Positions 1 to 6,182 of a stretch of 6,182 nucleotides of DNA are shown piece after piece (positions within the stretch are counted from its first letter, which is position 1; each line of letters opens with the position of its first letter). The translations under genes were made by a program, and so were the position numbers. The stretch lies in contig JAIOQD010000327.1 of the NCBI GenBank assembly GCA_021413595.1, positions 1-6,182 of the forward strand. The letters are read 5' to 3'. The notes under the pieces were generated by a model. That model made no database searches, was not told the origin of the DNA, and worked only from the letters and a program-made list of their open reading frames with translations. Source of the stretch: Bacteroidota bacterium. GTDB lineage: Bacteria > Bacteroidota > Bacteroidia > 2-12-FULL-35-15.

Positions 1-2325
1 ACCACCGGGAGGTACAGCATAATACGTAGTCATACCAGAAGTATAAGGAAAAGAATTGCTAACAGTATATTCTACAGAAGATCCAGTAATTGGAAAGGAA
101 TTATAAAAACGTGTTCCGGATGGAAAGCTTGGTGAAACACTGTCAAAAGGAATATTTGCACTTACGTTACAAAAAATAAAATCCTTTTGAAGCGGAGTTC
201 CCTGACAATTTTGAACTATATAATCAGTTTTATCGATATCAATTTGCAAAGGGTCAATAATTGGTTCACCCTGACAATTTCCATTTTCACTATAACCCTG
301 TATAAAAGCCTGATCGCCAATTGTTATTCCGGAAGTTTGGCCTTGTCCGTTCATTATGGCGCCACTCAGAGAGACATTTGGTGGGCAACTTGAATTTTTT
401 AATATATTACAATCATCTGTTACCTTCAGATGAAAGGTTAGTTTAGCCAATAGGGTATTTACATCCGCTGGTTTAGGAAGTGTACCAAAATCCCAAACTA
501 ATGAACCTGTTGCCCCAAGTGCAGGATCAAAATATAAATTATTGGGTGATGGAAGGGGTTCGAAATATATGTTTTTTACACCGCTCCCATTCACATAAGT
601 TGCCGAATATGGCATCGGAATAATAATTTTTGTATTTCCAATCGCCTCAGTTCCTTGGTTTCTGATTTCCAGTTTATATTCAACGTCCTGACCCGGCATT
701 ATGGTTAATGGAGGCGAACCAACAGGAAGACCATTAATAGTAGCAGCCGAAATTAAAGGCTCTACATTTGGGTAGCAAGCATCCACTGCCATAGCAATTA
801 CAGAAATTATATACCTATCCAGAGTTGAACCATATTTAAACTTTGTAGAAGTTTGATTATTGGTAATAACAGAGTTGTTTACATTGGGTATATAAAACAT
901 ACTTAAATCATCCCCAGTATTGTTTTGAAGAGTTGGATTCCGGGTATTTCCACCCGTATTAATCGAGCTGTTGAAAAAATTTGTGGTACTATTCCCCGTA
1001 TGACTTAAGGGAACCCAAGCATTGCTCTGATCTATTATACTAAAATAATCACCACTAAAATCTACATCTCCCTCCCCAGCCATCAAACCCAGTTTAAAAT
1101 TAACATTACCAGCCTGAGCAGTGTTAAAGCCTGAAACTGGAAGTTCAAAAGAATTAGTATTATCAACATAAGCGTAACCATCAAAAATGGTTATATCACG
1201 CCAATTCATTGTCGAGTTTTCAAATATCACGATCATACCCCATCCACCGAAATAGCCGGCACCCGATCCATACCCTTCTTTCAAAGCAATATCTGCAACC
1301 GAATATACACCGGATTTATTTGCTTTAACATAATCTGTCACTTCTACATATGCAGAATATATAAAATCCAGGCTAGTAGTTGGGTAATTAATATCACTGG
1401 CGTTAGCAGTAAATTCAGTATATGGTTGTCCTGTAGCCTTTAATTTGATCTTGCGCTTATCTAACGATCTTGTATAGTTAACCTGAATAGTTCCAGAAAC
1501 ATTGCCACTTGCTGTTGCGGTTGATTGATAAGTTGCCTCGGTTCTATCGCCTCTTGAATCCCTTCGCAATGTGTTCACCGTTAAAATTATGCCCCCACCT
1601 GGCGCGTAAACTATTACAGGATTGAAGCTAACATCTCTGAGATTTAAACCAGAGACAGTAGCAATTTGATTTCCGGGACTAGTCCATGTACTTCCATTAT
1701 TAGTGGAATAACGGACATACGGAAAAATATAAGCAAATTCAAAAAGTACTTGAGGGCCACTACCAGAAGATGTATATGTGTATCGGACACCATAAAGATT
1801 ATTGACTCCCACACGCTTTACAGAAACAGTATAATCAGTATTGATAATTGAATTATTGTGACTTTCCGTATAGTTTTGATTTATTGATTGAGGTAAAGTT
1901 TGTGTAACATTAAAAGTATTAGGGCTCGGAGAATAATCGTTGGCTCTTCCTGTCCAATATAAACCTGCATAGACAATTTTTGAACATTCCGGAATGGAAC
2001 CATTCTCTGTTGAAAAATTTAAAGTTGCAGATGATGAATTAACAGTACTATCAACTCCATCAATATCAACATATTTCATACTACCATCATTGTTATTGGT
2101 AGTGATAGAATATACCACAGGTGTAAGATTAGTATTCCCTACCATAGTATAATCACCTTTAATGTGATACATTTTTTGAGTAGGACTATATACAGAAGCT
2201 CTTTGTGTAAAGGGTTTGATTACCTGACCGTTTACACAATTCAAACCTCCTAAAATAACAATCAAGATTAGAAACAATAATTGAACAAAACTGACCAACT
2301 TTGATTTTAGTATTTTGATTTTCAT
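1..2325 (-). CDS. Large secreted surface protein with DUF11-like region, partial (C-terminus off the left edge)
   Basis: The frame is open for 775 codons from ATG at 2325 to the window edge. Residues 1-34 form a signal peptide: a Lys-rich start, a Leu/Ile core at about 16-27, and a likely cleavage at VNG|QV. The mature part is Asn/Ser/Thr-rich and beta-strand-like. It carries motifs I associate with large Bacteroidota surface proteins: IVYAGLYWTGR (117-127), GGWGMIVIFEN (360-370) followed by ITIFDGYAYV (378-387), and AGEGDVDFSGD (416-426). Residues about 520-640 resemble a DUF11 domain (MPGQDVEYKLEIRNQG, 544-559). Beyond that are scattered cysteines (639, 647, 684, 707, 719). The likely role is cell-surface adhesion or matrix; DUF11-type proteins are often type IX secretion cargo, but the C-terminal sorting domain lies outside the window. 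It sits 34 bases after the small secreted gene upstream, probably in one transcript. Only a weak AGGT lies just before the ATG. The domain names are from memory of the families, not from a search. Confidence 0.85.
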   Translation of the reverse strand, partial: MKIKILKSKLVSFVQLLFLILIVILGGLNCVNGQVIKPFTQRASVYSPTQKMYHIKGDYTMVGNTNLTPVVYSITTNNNDGSMKYVDIDGVDSTVNSSSATLNFSTENGSIPECSKIVYAGLYWTGRANDYSPSPNTFNVTQTLPQSINQNYTESHNNSIINTDYTVSVKRVGVNNLYGVRYTYTSSGSGPQVLFEFAYIFPYVRYSTNNGSTWTSPGNQIATVSGLNLRDVSFNPVIVYAPGGGIILTVNTLRRDSRGDRTEATYQSTATASGNVSGTIQVNYTRSLDKRKIKLKATGQPYTEFTANASDINYPTTSLDFIYSAYVEVTDYVKANKSGVYSVADIALKEGYGSGAGYFGGWGMIVIFENSTMNWRDITIFDGYAYVDNTNSFELPVSGFNTAQAGNVNFKLGLMAGEGDVDFSGDYFSIIDQSNAWVPLSHTGNSTTNFFNSSINTGGNTRNPTLQNNTGDDLSMFYIPNVNNSVITNNQTSTKFKYGSTLDRYIISVIAMAVDACYPNVEPLISAATINGLPVGSPPLTIMPGQDVEYKLEIRNQGTEAIGNTKIIIPMPYSATYVNGSGVKNIYFEPLPSPNNLYFDPALGATGSLVWDFGTLPKPADVNTLLAKLTFHLKVTDDCNILKNSSCPPNVSLSGAIMNGQGQTSGITIGDQAFIQGYSENGNCQGEPIIDPLQIDIDKTDYIVQNCQGTPLQKDFIFCNVSANIPFDSVSPSFPSGTRFYNSFPITGSSVEYTVSNSFPYTSGMTTYYAVPPGG

Positions 2326-2359
2326 TACCTAAAAAATTTGTGATTTAATTAATGTTTGG

Positions 2360-2917
2360 CTAACTACCAATGTTGGTTTTGTACAAAATTTCTATTGAAG
2401 AGTTTTCAGTTCTTTGAATCATCGCAGAAATTTTTTCATTCACGCAGGAGCTGTTTTTAGGCTGGTCAGGACAAATATTAAAATCACATATAAAATAAAT
2501 ATATTTCAAATTAGCAAAAGCTGTTAAATCAGAAATTTTTAATACTTTTTGGAGGTCATCAGGCTTTTTAATTTTAATAGAAATAATTTGAATTTTGTTA
2601 TAGATAGGATCCAAATCACTAAATAACCGTAAGGAGGATGCATCGGTAAATAGAACAATAGGATTTTCTTTATATGTTCCCACTAATTTACCTTGTTCAA
2701 AATATAAAGAAGGCAGCAGATCAGAAATCAAACTGATTAGATGAATACTTTCTGCTTTTATTGCTCCAACCTGAGAGGCTCTCATGGCGGACAGTTTAGT
2801 ATCCAATTCCAATGTTTTTTGTTCCCAGATCAGGCTTTGTGATTTAACTTGTATTCTCGAAGTGAATCCAACAAAAAAACAGATAAAAATAATTTTTAAC
2901 GTAAATGATTTATTCAT
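2360..2917 (-). CDS. Small secreted protein of unknown function, 185 aa
   Basis: I do not recognise this family. The ATG at 2917 is preferred over an in-frame TTG at 2944 because the TTG lies inside the predicted -7 promoter element and the ATG gives a cleaner signal peptide (MNKSFTLKIIFICFFVGF, probable cleavage near VKS|QS at 26-27). The mature part, about 159 residues, begins with a helix-like, charged stretch (WEQKTLELDTKL, 31-42). It then alternates hydrophobic strands and helices: IVLF (87-90), IQIISIKI (109-116) and LKYIYFIC (137-144). The section DLQKVLKISDLTAFANLKYI has the spacing of a leucine-rich-repeat-like strand and helix unit, but a single unit proves nothing. Three cysteines cluster at 144, 149 and 158. 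It is the first gene of a likely two-gene operon with the large surface protein that follows 34 bases later, so it could be a periplasmic or surface partner of that protein. This is inference from position only. Confidence 0.72.
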   Translation of the reverse strand: MNKSFTLKIIFICFFVGFTSRIQVKSQSLIWEQKTLELDTKLSAMRASQVGAIKAESIHLISLISDLLPSLYFEQGKLVGTYKENPIVLFTDASSLRLFSDLDPIYNKIQIISIKIKKPDDLQKVLKISDLTAFANLKYIYFICDFNICPDQPKNSSCVNEKISAMIQRTENSSIEILYKTNIGS

Positions 2918-2930
2918 AAAAACGGCAATT

Positions 2931-2963
2931 AAATTGTTCAGCAAAATTATTATTGAACAATTT
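2931..2963. repeat. Perfect 10-bp inverted repeat bracketing the -7 element (operator candidate)
   Basis: AAATTGTTCA (2931-2940) and its exact reverse complement TGAACAATTT (2954-2963) are separated by 13 nt. That spacer contains the predicted -7 element. One half covers the expected transcription start and the other falls in the -33/-7 spacer, which is where a repressor would block initiation. AT-rich DNA yields short inverted repeats by chance, so regulator binding is only a possibility. Confidence 0.4.
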
Positions 2964-2972
2964 TTATTACAA
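2942..2972 (-). promoter_or_regulatory. Bacteroidota-type promoter for the minus-strand operon
   Basis: Read on the minus strand, TAATTTTG (2949-2942) matches the Bacteroidota -7 consensus TAnnTTTG exactly. TTG (2972-2970) lies 20 nt upstream in the -33 position. Transcription would start near 2936, leaving a leader of about 20 nt before the ATG at 2917. The consensus is established for the phylum; its use here is inferred. Confidence 0.5.
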
Positions 2973-3280
2973 TGACCTCAATCAAATGGAAATTTGATTT
3001 TTGACATAAACATAATTGATTTCCTTTTTCATACTCACAATGAATAATTAACCCAAAATGAGATACCATTACAAGAAAAGATGAAAAAAATTAGTTCCCT
3101 CTCTAAAATTTAGATTTAACTTGCTTCTCTAAGTTGTCATTACAGAAACCTTCTTGGTTTTTATTTATAGTTACGGAGAAATAGATCGGGGGGATCTTTC
3201 AGTTTTTCTTTTTCACTTTAATGCAATAATTCACAATCGATCTCGTTCAAAACACGGATATTTTTATTTACTTTGTATTA
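2973..3280. other. Divergent intergenic region without a recognisable gene
   Basis: This 308-base stretch separates the minus-strand operon from porQ. I see no credible protein-coding or RNA gene. It contains a small perfect hairpin at 2980-2999 (8-bp stem, GGAA loop) and a short inverted repeat around a run of six G at 3183-3197 (AGATC/GATCT). Just before porQ there is a near-consensus -7 sequence, TACTTTG (3269-3275), one base short of TAnnTTTG. It ends only 5 nt before the porQ ATG, so it would imply an almost leaderless transcript. I rate that as weak. Confidence 0.45.
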
Positions 3281-4269
3281 ATGAACTCAAAAAAATTACT
3301 TTTCTTTATTTTTACATCCTTTATAAGCTCTTTCGCTTTTTCACAAGTAGGAGGTAATAACACGTATGAGTTCTTAAATCTACCCATATCAGCTAGGGTT
3401 ACAGCTTTGGGGGGGAATCTTATTTCAACAAGGGATAATGATTTAAATGTTTCGCTCAGCAATCCTGCTTTACTTACCGATTCGATGAACAATAATGTAG
3501 CATTGAGTTATATTAATTACTTTGGTGATATAAATTATGGTTATGCTGCTTACGCTAAAAAAATCAATAAAATTGGAACTGTTAGTGGAGGTATTCAATA
3601 TCTGAATTATGGTACGTTTATTCGTGCTGATGAAGCAGGTACTATTGATGGTACGTTTGGTGCAAACGAAATGAGTTTCAATGTTTCTTATGCCCGCACT
3701 ATTTTGGATTCAAACTTAACGGTGGGAGCCACTGTAAAAACAATTTATTCTCATTTAGAGTCCTATACTTCGCTTGGATCCGCTCTCGATCTTGGCGCAG
3801 TATATGTCATGCCGTCAAGAGGTTTCACCTTGGCTGCGGTTATTAAAAATACAGGAAGGCAATGGAAGCCATACGTACCGGGTAATAGGGAAAATCTCCC
3901 AATCTTGAAAAATGGGATCTTACTTATCAAGACCCTGCAAATCCAATTTTAACTGTTGATCCACTTACTGGAGACGCGATTAAACAAAATAAAAATAAGA
4001 TATTTGGGGATAAATTAATGCGTCACCTTGTAATAGGAGGGGAATTCTTAATTACAAAAAGCTTTTTTTTACGTGCCGGTTATAATTACCAACGAAGAAA
4101 AGAATTAAAAATACCTGAAAAACGTGGTATGACAGGCTTTTCATTCGGATTTGGATTTCGAGTTTATAAATTTCAATTCAGTTATGGTAGGGCGGTTTAC
4201 CATTTAGCAGGCCCTTCAAACAATTTTTCAATTAGTTTTGACATTAACAGTTTTTATTCAAAAAAATAG
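3281..4269 (+). pseudogene. porQ: Type IX secretion system protein PorQ, disrupted by an internal deletion and frameshift
   Basis: PorQ is an outer-membrane beta-barrel protein of the PorV/PorQ family. In Porphyromonas gingivalis it works with PorU, PorV and PorZ in the attachment complex that processes type IX cargo and fixes it to the cell surface. Residues 1-22 are a signal peptide ending FSQ|VGG. Then come the family-typical YEFLNLPISARVTALGG (29-45), LSNPALL (59-65), SYINYFGDINYG (76-87), GGIQYLNYGTF (103-113) and VIKNTGRQW (187-195). Homology in this frame stops at ENLP (204-207, base 3901). The rest of the protein continues in the next frame from about 3901-3904: NLEKWDLTYQDP, then MRHLVIGGEF, FFLRAGYNYQRR and GFSFGFGFRVYKFQFSYGRA, to TAG at 4267-4269. 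By comparison with PorQ proteins as I remember them, about 23 residues that usually link LPFEI... to NLxxWD are missing, consistent with loss of about 70 nt. As written the product would stop after 223 residues. It may be a true recent mutation or a sequencing or assembly error. The cmk gene follows. Confidence 0.85.
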
Positions 4270-4439
4270 GTTACTGATAACGAATATTTACGAATTTGCG
4301 AAAAAAGGATTTATTTCAGATAAATTAATTATTATGAATTTATTCGTTATTAATAACCTTATTCGTAAATTCGTTTTTTTTAATTGTAAGTGAACCAACA
4401 TTGATTCGTAAATTCGTAAATATTCGTTATTAGTAACCT
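4268..4439. repeat. MITE-like element with 35-nt inverted terminal arms between porQ and cmk
   Basis: The left arm (4268-4302, starting AGGTTACTGATAACGAAT) and the right arm (4405-4439, ending ATTCGTTATTAGTAACCT) are reverse complements at 33 of 35 positions. Both mismatches are G on the left facing T on the right, so a plus-strand transcript could pair over the full 35 nt with two G-U pairs. The 102-nt interior holds a partial extra copy: 4342-4359 matches the outer 18 nt of the right arm with one difference, and 4361-4374 matches the inner 14 nt exactly (4404-4417). The arms are built from short ATTCGTAA-type units. The left end uses the AG of the porQ stop codon, and the right end is 10 nt before the cmk ATG. 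There is no transposase and no clear target duplication. It could be a non-autonomous mobile element or REP-like repeat, and it could also fold in the porQ-cmk transcript. Confidence 0.65.
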
Positions 4440-4449
4440 GAATTGTTAG

Positions 4450-5145
4450 ATGTCTAAAATTACTATTGCCATTGATGGATATTCATCCTGCGGAAAAAGC
4501 ACCTTAGCAAAAGCTTTAGCTTCCCATTTACATTATGCCTATGCCGATTCTGGTGCAATGTATCGTTGTGTAACACTTTATGCTTTGAGAAAAGGTGTTA
4601 TAAAGGATGGTAGTTTTATGCCGGAAGAAATAATCAAATTATTACCGAAGATTAAACTTTCTTTTGAATTTAATTCTCAAACCAAGGCTTCCGATACTTT
4701 TTTGAATGGCGAAAATGTGGAGAAAGAAATCCGTCAGATGATCGTTTCCGAAAATGTGAGCCAAGTGAGTGCTATTCATGAAGTGAGAGTACAAATGATT
4801 GCAATACAGCGCGAATTAGGGAAAAACGGAGGAATTGTGATGGATGGCCGAGATATAGGTTCTAACGTATTTCCGGATGCTGAACTTAAAATTTTTATGA
4901 CATCTGATAGTGATATTCGCACACAGCGTAGATTTGATGAGTATAAAACAAAAGGACAGCATGTTTCATTTAATGATGTAAAAGTAAATTTATTAAACCG
5001 TGATTATGAAGATACTCACCGTAAAGAAGACCCTTTAGTTCAAGCACAGGATGCTATCGTACTTGATAATTCTGATCTTACCCGCGAACAACAATTAGAA
5101 TATGTAGTAAAACTGATACATGATCTAACGCTTTCAGCAAGCTGA
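4450..5145 (+). CDS. cmk: Cytidylate kinase, (d)CMP kinase
   Basis: The enzyme transfers phosphate from ATP to CMP or dCMP, giving CDP or dCDP, in cytoplasmic pyrimidine salvage and nucleotide supply. The 231-residue length fits bacterial Cmk (about 220-230). Motifs appear in order: P-loop GYSSCGKST (10-18); the nucleotide-binding DSGAMYR (33-39); the CMP-specific insert region around 65-110, including SENVSQVSAIHEVR (100-113); MDGRDIGSNVFPDAELKIF (131-149), close to the family's DGRDIGTxVFPDA signature; the lid arginines RTQRR (157-161); NRDYEDTHRKEDPL (183-196); and the C-terminal AIVLDNSDLT (202-211). No key residue seems missing. Upstream is porQ, and a porQ-cmk pairing is, to my memory, common in Bacteroidota. 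No separate promoter consensus is obvious because the inverted-repeat element occupies the spacer, so it is probably transcribed with porQ. There is no Shine-Dalgarno sequence, as is usual for the phylum. Confidence 0.96.
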   Translation: MSKITIAIDGYSSCGKSTLAKALASHLHYAYADSGAMYRCVTLYALRKGVIKDGSFMPEEIIKLLPKIKLSFEFNSQTKASDTFLNGENVEKEIRQMIVSENVSQVSAIHEVRVQMIAIQRELGKNGGIVMDGRDIGSNVFPDAELKIFMTSDSDIRTQRRFDEYKTKGQHVSFNDVKVNLLNRDYEDTHRKEDPLVQAQDAIVLDNSDLTREQQLEYVVKLIHDLTLSAS

Positions 5146-5177
5146 TCTTATCAAACAGCAATTTTTTTTAGTTTTTT
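5141..5177 (+). terminator. Possible weak terminator after cmk
   Basis: A short GCTG/CAGC stem (5141-5144 with 5156-5159) overlaps the cmk stop codon. It is followed by eight T (5162-5169) and six more T (5172-5177). The stem is only 4 bp with an 11-nt loop, so the call rests mainly on the T-tracts and position. Confidence 0.3.
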
Positions 5178-5244
5178 GCATCTCCTTTTTATTAATTTGA
5201 ACGTCATTACGTATTTTTTTAAAGTTTTTCAATTACTCCTTTTT

Positions 5245-5295
5245 GATACGAATTGGCACAAAATTGTATCTAATTTATTCATGCAAATTCGTGTC
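5245..5295. repeat. Imperfect inverted repeat in the spacer after cmk
   Basis: GATACGAATTGGCAC (5245-5259) pairs with ATGCAAATTCGTGTC (5281-5295) at 12 of 15 positions, plus one T-G wobble, around a 21-nt loop. The core ACGAATT/AATTCGT recurs in the arms of the porQ-cmk element, although the rest differs. Sequences of this style look familiar to me as intergenic repeats in Bacteroidota, but I cannot confirm a family. Nearby, TATCTTTA (5331-5338) is a 7/8 match to the -7 promoter consensus for the next gene, with TTTG at 5303-5306. The 24-nt spacing is longer than usual, so that promoter is doubtful. Confidence 0.4.
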
Positions 5296-5355
5296 AGACT
5301 TTTTTGATATCCACTTTATTAATTAATAATTATCTTTACTCATTAACAATTTAGT

Positions 5356-6182
5356 ATGTTTATGAATATGTATCTAAAATACATTAGCAAACCTGCCCGA
5401 ATCGGCTTATTCATTCGGGTGGCTAAGCAGATTCATAGATCCATAAAAAAATCATTTTTAAGTTCTATTTCATTACTTTGTTTCAGCTTTTTATCCGTTT
5501 CCTTATCAGCACAGGAGTGTAGCATTATTTACGTCAGCCCAACAGGAGTTTCAAGCGGAACCGCTGGAACAATATCTAATCCGGCTAGTTTAGCTTATGG
5601 ATTAACACTTGTAAGTTCCACAAATAATCTGCTTTGGCTTTCCACTGGCACTTACTTGATTTCCAATATATTAAGCATACCATCTAACGTAACCATTGAA
5701 GGTGGATTTGATGCTTCAACTTGGATAAAAAGTACTGTTTCACATAGTATTATTGACCGTGACGCTACAAATCCCTTGCCCTCTCCATTTAACGCTTTAG
5801 TTGGATTGGCAGGTAACGCGGCTACTAATTTTCGATTACAGGATCTTACTATCAACATAGCCAATGCACCTGGAAATCAAATTTCAGTTTATGGCATTTA
5901 TTTATCGGGATGCTCCAATTATAATATTACCCGCTGTACAGTCACAACTGGTGCCGGTTCAGCAGGATTGGATGGAATACCAGGAACAATTGGGTCAACA
6001 GGTGGAAATGGAGGTGCAGGTACAGCAGGAGGACCTCAAACCCCAGCTCCGGGAGGAACAGGTGGAACAGGTACTAATGCGGGCGGTAACGGTGCTACGG
6101 TTACAGATTATGAAAATGTAAGTTCGGGTTCGGTTGGTTTGGGATCTGCTGGTGGTTTAGGAGGTGCTGGTGGTACTGGTCC
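5356..6182 (+). CDS. Secreted beta-helix and glycine-rich surface protein, partial (C-terminus off the right edge)
   Basis: The frame stays open for 275 codons from ATG at 5356 to the window edge. An in-frame TAA at 5344 sets the upstream limit, and ATGs at 5362 and 5368 are alternative starts. The N-terminus is unusual: about 33 residues rich in Lys/Arg (RVAKQIHRSIKK, 21-32) precede the hydrophobic core (34-50) and a likely cleavage at LSA|QEC (52-53). The mature protein opens with IIYVSPTG (57-64) and NPASLAYGL (75-83), the usual beginning of Bacteroidota parallel beta-helix (pectin-lyase-like) surface proteins. IPSNVTIEGGFD (108-119) and LQDLTINIANA (161-171) are consistent with that fold. 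From residue 199 the sequence becomes glycine-rich and partly collagen-like (GLDGIPGTIGSTGGNGG), with a short DYENV break at 251-255 before Gly-rich sequence resumes. It is probably an adhesin or surface-matrix protein and a possible type IX cargo; the sorting domain would lie beyond the window. Enzymatic activity cannot be judged. Confidence 0.82.
   Translation, partial: MFMNMYLKYISKPARIGLFIRVAKQIHRSIKKSFLSSISLLCFSFLSVSLSAQECSIIYVSPTGVSSGTAGTISNPASLAYGLTLVSSTNNLLWLSTGTYLISNILSIPSNVTIEGGFDASTWIKSTVSHSIIDRDATNPLPSPFNALVGLAGNAATNFRLQDLTINIANAPGNQISVYGIYLSGCSNYNITRCTVTTGAGSAGLDGIPGTIGSTGGNGGAGTAGGPQTPAPGGTGGTGTNAGGNGATVTDYENVSSGSVGLGSAGGLGGAGGTG

Noticed and set aside
187..393. Plus-strand open frames at 187-393 and 1666-1851
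   Set aside because: They lie opposite an uninterrupted 775-codon minus-strand gene with clear protein motifs and have no features of their own.
2236..2241. Lipoprotein signal at the Cys of GGLNCVNG in the large minus-strand protein
   Set aside because: The residues before the Cys (G-L-N) do not fit a lipobox; ordinary cleavage after VNG is more likely.
2360..2944. A longer form of the small secreted protein starting at TTG 2944
   Set aside because: That codon lies in the predicted -7 element, and the extra nine residues add nothing to the signal peptide. ATG 2917 is the better start.
2784..2975. Plus-strand open frame opposite the small secreted protein
   Set aside because: It overlaps the better-supported minus-strand gene, has no recognisable motif, and has no sign of its own promoter.
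3154..3357. Short plus-strand open frame running into the start of porQ
   Set aside because: It overlaps the porQ signal-peptide region in another frame and shows no family features; it looks like chance coding in AT-rich DNA.
4018..4269. A separate small gene starting at ATG 4018
   Set aside because: The same frame is open from 3901 and encodes PorQ sequence before this ATG, so it is the 3' part of the broken porQ and not an independent gene.
4404..4439. Tandem ATTCGTAA units as a CRISPR array or replication iterons
   Set aside because: The units are about 8 nt, directly adjacent and few, with no spacers. They are arms of an inverted repeat, and no cas or replication gene is present.
5652..6121. 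Short open frames on both strands (5652-5864 minus, 5864-6121 plus)
   Set aside because: Both are alternative frames of the large gene at 5356. The plus frame's Gln/Glu/Val-rich product is a direct result of reading the Gly-rich repeats out of frame.

Overview
The window looks like chromosomal DNA of an AT-rich member of the Bacteroidota. The evidence is a recognisable type IX secretion system gene (porQ) directly upstream of cmk, large secreted surface proteins typical of this phylum, ribosome-binding sites that are weak or absent, and one good match to the Bacteroidota promoter consensus (TTG, about 20 nt, TAnnTTTG). No rRNA, tRNA, CRISPR array or transposase gene is visible.

Layout. Positions 1-2325 (minus strand) hold the N-terminal 775 codons of a large secreted protein with DUF11-type features; it runs off the left edge without a stop. 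Just upstream on the same strand, 34 bases away, is a 185-residue secreted protein of unknown function (2360-2917). The two look like one transcription unit. Its promoter candidate lies at 2942-2972 and has a perfect 10-bp inverted repeat bracketing the -7 element. A gene-free divergent region follows to 3280.

On the plus strand, porQ starts at 3281 and ends at 4269 but is broken. Its reading frame changes at about 3901, where roughly 23 expected residues (about 70 nt) are absent, although coding sequence on both sides is well preserved. Between porQ and cmk sits a 172-nt element with 35-nt terminal arms that are inverted repeats of each other (33/35). Both mismatches become G-U pairs in RNA, and a partial third copy lies inside. 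cmk (4450-5145) is complete and has all the expected cytidylate-kinase motifs. A T-rich spacer with a second, weaker hairpin of similar sequence flavour follows. A second large secreted protein then begins at 5356 (plus strand) and runs off the right edge; it starts as a beta-helix-type surface protein and passes into a glycine-rich, collagen-like stretch.

Functionally, PorQ belongs to the outer-membrane attachment machinery of type IX secretion, and the flanking secreted proteins are of the kind this system often exports. Neither C-terminus, where the sorting signal would be, is inside the window, so cargo status is an inference. No clearly new defence or mobile system is present. The points most worth a second look are the porQ lesion and the structured element between porQ and cmk.
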